DNA of 64,000 nt, from the NCBI RefSeq assembly GCF_030704535.1, contig NC_081820.1:23926001-23990000 (forward strand). Direction: 5' to 3'. The position numbers and the translations under genes are program-made. The notes beneath the pieces are model-generated. The model made no database searches and was not told the origin of the DNA. It saw nothing but the letters and a program-made list of their open reading frames with translations. This document shows, piece by piece, positions 60,200 through 64,000 of the stretch. This stretch comes from Vitis vinifera (taxonomy: Eukaryota > Streptophyta > Magnoliopsida > Vitales > Vitaceae). The first letter of the stretch is position 1; each line of letters opens with the position of its first letter.

Positions 60200-62136
60200 A
60201 AGAAAAATTCTCTATCCTTTTTTATTATTGTAAGTGTGCTACTAAGCATTAATCATGTTGTAATTGTTACTCAATGTAACCTTTCCATTTATTTATCTTT
60301 ACCATTTAGACCAATGTTTGTAAATTAGAGTACTTTTGAGGCTTAAATTACATTAGATTTGAAAAGATATTTATGGCTCTAGCCTTATGATTCTCCTTTT
60401 TTTGAACAAGCTAGTTATTAAAAAGGGAATATTTTTTAGAGATCTCTTTTTAAAAAAAATATACAAAAAAATTACAAGGCTAGTGTTCTTTAAATAGAAT
60501 AGGCTATACAAAAGACTTTGATGAAGTTTATTAATTATCTCATTCTCCAAGAAACTTCATGAGAAAAATCATCCCAATTTGGAGATATATCAATGAAAAT
60601 TGGAATAAATTATTTCCATGCTTTTTCTGAAGTCTTGCATGAGTTTCATCCAAACTCTTACAAATGTATGTTTTTACAAATTATAAAAACACATTATGCT
60701 ATGCCAACCAAATGTTTTTATTCTTTTAGTTACCCCAAAACTAGACATGAAAATATGAGGTTTTCCATTGTTTAGTTACTAGAAAAAGCTTTGCATTAAC
60801 TTTAATAGTTATAAACAAATGAATCAATTTCCCACATTAACTTGAATATATAGTTTGTGACAAATTTATCCCCACTTTGGATCCTAATTCAATAAGGATT
60901 TCAAGGACTTCAATGTAAGAAAGCCTCAAAGATGAATGAATCCATTTAAAGATAGACAAAGTGAATTTTTAAAGCTATCATAATTCTCACATCATTTGAT
61001 CAATTCATATAAGTCCATAATAGTACAATGTTGAAGTTGAGTGACACTAAAAAAGAGGGCAACCTAAGTATGCTTAATTTAATTTAATTTTTTAAACCCA
61101 AAATAGGATTTTGTTGTAAATTCATAATTTTGAAATTATTTATTTTCCTTTCTACTTATAAGACTAAATTCTATATTGGTTATAAAAATCTATCTTTCAT
61201 TTACATTTACTTTGTATTTTAACATATTTTATTCACAATACTTAGTACTAAAATGGTAACATCTTCCATTTCATTTTGATGGACGAATTGTCATGAGAAT
61301 TCTACTTTAGTTAAGTTATCTACTATATTGAATCTTTTATTTTATTTTGATAAAAGAACACTAACATACACATGTATTTAGAGTCAAGTCATCCATTTTA
61401 TCCCACTCACTTCTAAATGTTGCCTTTAGCTAGCATGGAGTTGACTTGGTCATCCACCAATCTTTTTTTAATATTGAAGGCAAGTCAATGCCTTCAATAT
61501 TAAAATAAAGAAAAGAGTATGCCAATTTTAATTTTCCAACAAGCTTGTAACTTGGTCATTTATTTATTTATTTTTCCTTAGATTTGTGATGTCGGGTCTA
61601 ATCATGAAAACTTAGAAGACTTGATACTTACAACTTTTCTTTGGTCTAGTCATCATATCTTTTAATGTTGCAAGGTTACTATTTATTTATTTATTAATTC
61701 CTTCAATACATAATGCAAGGTCTAATCATATAACTTGTAAGACCCGACACTCACAACTTTTCTTTATCATGTCTTTTAATATTCCAAAGTCATTATTTAT
61801 TTATTCCTTCGGCATGGTATGCAATGTCTAATTATTATAACTTGCAAGACTTGGCATTCAACTTTTTTCCCATATAGTCATCATATTTTTTAATATTGTG
61901 GGATTATTTATTTATTTATTTTTAACATGCAATGCTAGGTCATATTAATTTGCAAAACCCAACACTCACAACTTTTCTTAAGTCTAGTTATCATATCTTT
62001 TAATTTTGTAATACTCATAAAATTTCAAATACTTTTATCTTTATTAATTTGATCCTCTTTGATCCAACATGAAATTATTTCAAATACTAGTTGAGTTGAT
62101 TTTCATTTCTTAAGATATTATTTCTAAAGTTTTGAT
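60200..62136. other. 3' flank of LRK-2' (copy 2)
   Basis: Duplicate of 31495-33557. It includes the perfect hairpin at about 61468-61503 and a minisatellite at 61590-62010 with about one unit fewer than copy 1. No gene. Confidence 0.5.
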
Positions 62137-62145
62137 AGTTCCAAT

Positions 62146-63062
62146 CAAGGTTTAAAATATTGGTAAACACGGATATATCAATACTTGAATTTTACGGATA
62201 TTGCGGAAATATAAGAGAAATATGGATGGATATTTTGACAAAAATATCGATAAAACAAAAATTATTTAAAATTCATGGAAATATTCAGAGAAACTCTAAA
62301 AAATGATAAAATAAATAAAAATACATATGTTAAAGTTATTTTTTTTAAGTGTAATTGACATATGTATGGTTAAAGAGAAAAATATCAGTAAGTAAGGATA
62401 TATCGGTATTAATAATTTATTATTTATCTAATCAAATTAATTTTAATTTATAAAATATTTGAACTTAATTTTTTTATTTTATATTTTAGTATTTTTTGAA
62501 CTAATTTATATTTTTAATATTTTAAAATAAAAATATTCAAAATTAAAAGGGTAAATATAAAAAAAATTTAAAAGTGAAGTGATAGTAATTTTTTAAAACA
62601 AGATTAATGAGATAATGATAATACCTTTAATATTAAAACTATTATTTATTTAATTCAAATGCATTCTATAATGTAAAATAAACGATGATGCATATATGAA
62701 TTTTTAATATTTAATTATCATATAAACGATATTAAAAAAATACTTGTTAAGAAAATTATAATGGTGGTTTTTATATATTTATTAATTAAATAAATAAATT
62801 TAAAATAACATAATTAGAATTAATTAATTAATTTTTTAATAATGAACTTTAACATATTTATTATGTATATATGTTAACAAAAGAGAAGATGACCCAGTGA
62901 CAACTAAGTTTGAACCTAAGCCTTTTGACCTGTTGATTGGAGGTTGGTGGTCTTTGACTTCTCGAAATGTCAGGAAATTTCATAAAACTTTGTTCCCATT
63001 TTTTGGGATAATCAGTATGAAATGTCAATATTTCGATGATTTTTCGTGACATTTCAAACCTT
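62146..63062. mobile_element. Complete non-autonomous DNA transposon, 917 bp, with 9-bp target duplication
   Basis: Flanks AGTTCCAAT at 62137-62145 and 63063-63071 are identical. Inner ends are CAAGGTTTAAAAT and ATTTCAAACCTT (inverted AAGGTTTGAAAT). A 9-bp duplication fits Mutator-like elements; 8 bp would fit hAT. The interior is AT-rich with ATATCGG-type subrepeats and no coding frame. The right breakpoint of the tandem duplication falls inside it at about 62931. Confidence 0.7.
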
Positions 63063-63071
63063 AGTTCCAAT

Positions 63072-63715
63072 ATTTATTTATCAACAAAATTAGAAGAATA
63101 TAAGAAATTCTTAAATTACATATCAACTAAAAGTTTAATAACTTTTAAAAATAAGTCATTAAAGAGAAATTTTATGTATAATGAAAAAAACTTTATTTAT
63201 TTATATATTTACAAAAATGAATTATACTTGTTTTCATAATTCACCTTAAACAAAATATTATTAATAAGTATCATTTTCTAAAATTATATTATTTATTTTT
63301 TTAAAAAAATTTATGGATTTATTAAAACTATATTTATAATTTCTATCGAAATATTATTATTTTTAATAAAATTTATATGTTTATATTTTATAATTAATAT
63401 TACTATTTGTAATAATATTATTCATTTGCAGATTATTTCTCATTTATTGTATTTATTCCCTATAATTTAATATTCATTTGAAATTAAATTAAATTTCGTG
63501 TGAACTTTTAAAATATTATTATTCATTTTTCAACAAAAAATGATTTTAAGATTCATTTACAAGTTGACAATTGGAGAAACTTTTATAAAATCTAGAAAAA
63601 GAAAAATGCCAAGTCTAATTGTCATAAGTTCTAACTCTTGTTCTCCTAATCATCATTGTTTATTTTATTAATTTTGTACCCATGTTATTATTATTATAAA
63701 AAGAGTGGTTAAAGA
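63072..63715. other. AT-rich flank beyond copy 2
   Basis: Very AT-rich with no supported gene; short frames are compositional. Confidence 0.5.
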
Positions 63716-63944
63716 AGTGGCATCATCCCACCATTTTATTTTTGCAAAATAATAATAATAACAATAATATAATTTCGACGAGAATCAAGTCATCCACTAT
63801 ATTCGACCTATCTATAAAGGTTGCTTTAGAAAGTGACATCATCCCACCATTTTATTTGGACCAAAAAAATAATGATAATAATGTAACTTCTATTGGAGTC
63901 AAGTCATCCAATATATTGGACCTATCTCTAGAAGTTGCTTTTAG
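63716..63944. repeat. Tandem repeat, two ~115-bp units
   Basis: Each unit runs AGTG(G/A)CATCATCCCACCATTT ... TCAAGTCATCCA ... GGTTGCTTTAGAA or AGTTGCTTTTAG. The last part resembles the LRK-2 3' flank at 32668-32740, so it may be the edge of an older, third copy of that flank. Confidence 0.65.
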
Positions 63945-64000
63945 TTAGCACAGATATTGACTAGAGCCCATAAACCTATTTTGTCAAAAAACACTTTGAA

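Larger units (their letters stand above)
38592..62931 (+). repeat. Copy 2 of the ~22.4-kb tandem segmental duplication
   Basis: Same order and orientation as copy 1. It begins inside the RLP-A gene (equivalent to 11949) and ends inside a DNA transposon (62931). Without the 1931 bp added by the LTR insertion and its target duplication its length is about 22.4 kb, matching copy 1. Confidence 0.95.

Overview
The window is nuclear DNA of a flowering plant. It is AT-rich, has GT-AG introns, plant-only receptor families, MITEs and LTR-element remains. The gene families and repeats resemble a woody eudicot such as grapevine; this is an impression and was not checked against a database.

Layout. (1) 1-8801, + strand: a 15-exon gene for a WDR91-like WD40 protein. 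All exon joins are in phase, but exon 5 holds two in-frame stops. (2) 9643-12642, - strand: RLP-A, an intact EIX/Ve-type LRR receptor-like protein with no kinase. (3) 11949-34310 and 38592-62931: the two copies of a head-to-tail tandem segmental duplication with a unit of about 22.4 kb. Each copy carries, in order, an RLP-A 5' part, several MITEs, an RLP N-terminal relic, an intact RLP-B (-), an RLP C-terminal relic, LRK-1 (LRK10-like receptor kinase, -), duplicated promoter-like modules with a relic exon, LRK-2 (second LRK10-like kinase, +), a minisatellite and part of a DNA transposon. (4) 63072-64000: AT-rich flank with a short tandem repeat related to the LRK-2 3' flank.

After the duplication each copy received a different LTR-type insertion, and the other copy preserves the empty site. 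Copy 1 has a 4.06-kb LTR-bounded element (34311-38372) carrying pieces that look like two host genes, ketol-acid reductoisomerase and casein kinase II beta. Copy 2 has a 1.93-kb solo-LTR-like element (47774-49699) inside an RLP relic. The copies also differ in gene content. RLP-A is whole only in copy 1 (copy 2 keeps about 230 residues fused to unrelated sequence). LRK-2 is whole only in copy 2 (copy 1 has a one-base deletion). RLP-B and LRK-1 look intact in both.

Functionally the region is a disease-resistance-type cluster: LRR receptor-like proteins that need a partner kinase, beside membrane receptor kinases with GUB_WAK ectodomains and HFD (non-RD) catalytic loops. Divergence between the copies is lowest across RLP-B (no difference noticed) and highest at the two edges, which suggests recent homogenisation of the core. 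A false tandem made from two haplotypes during assembly is the main alternative to keep in mind.
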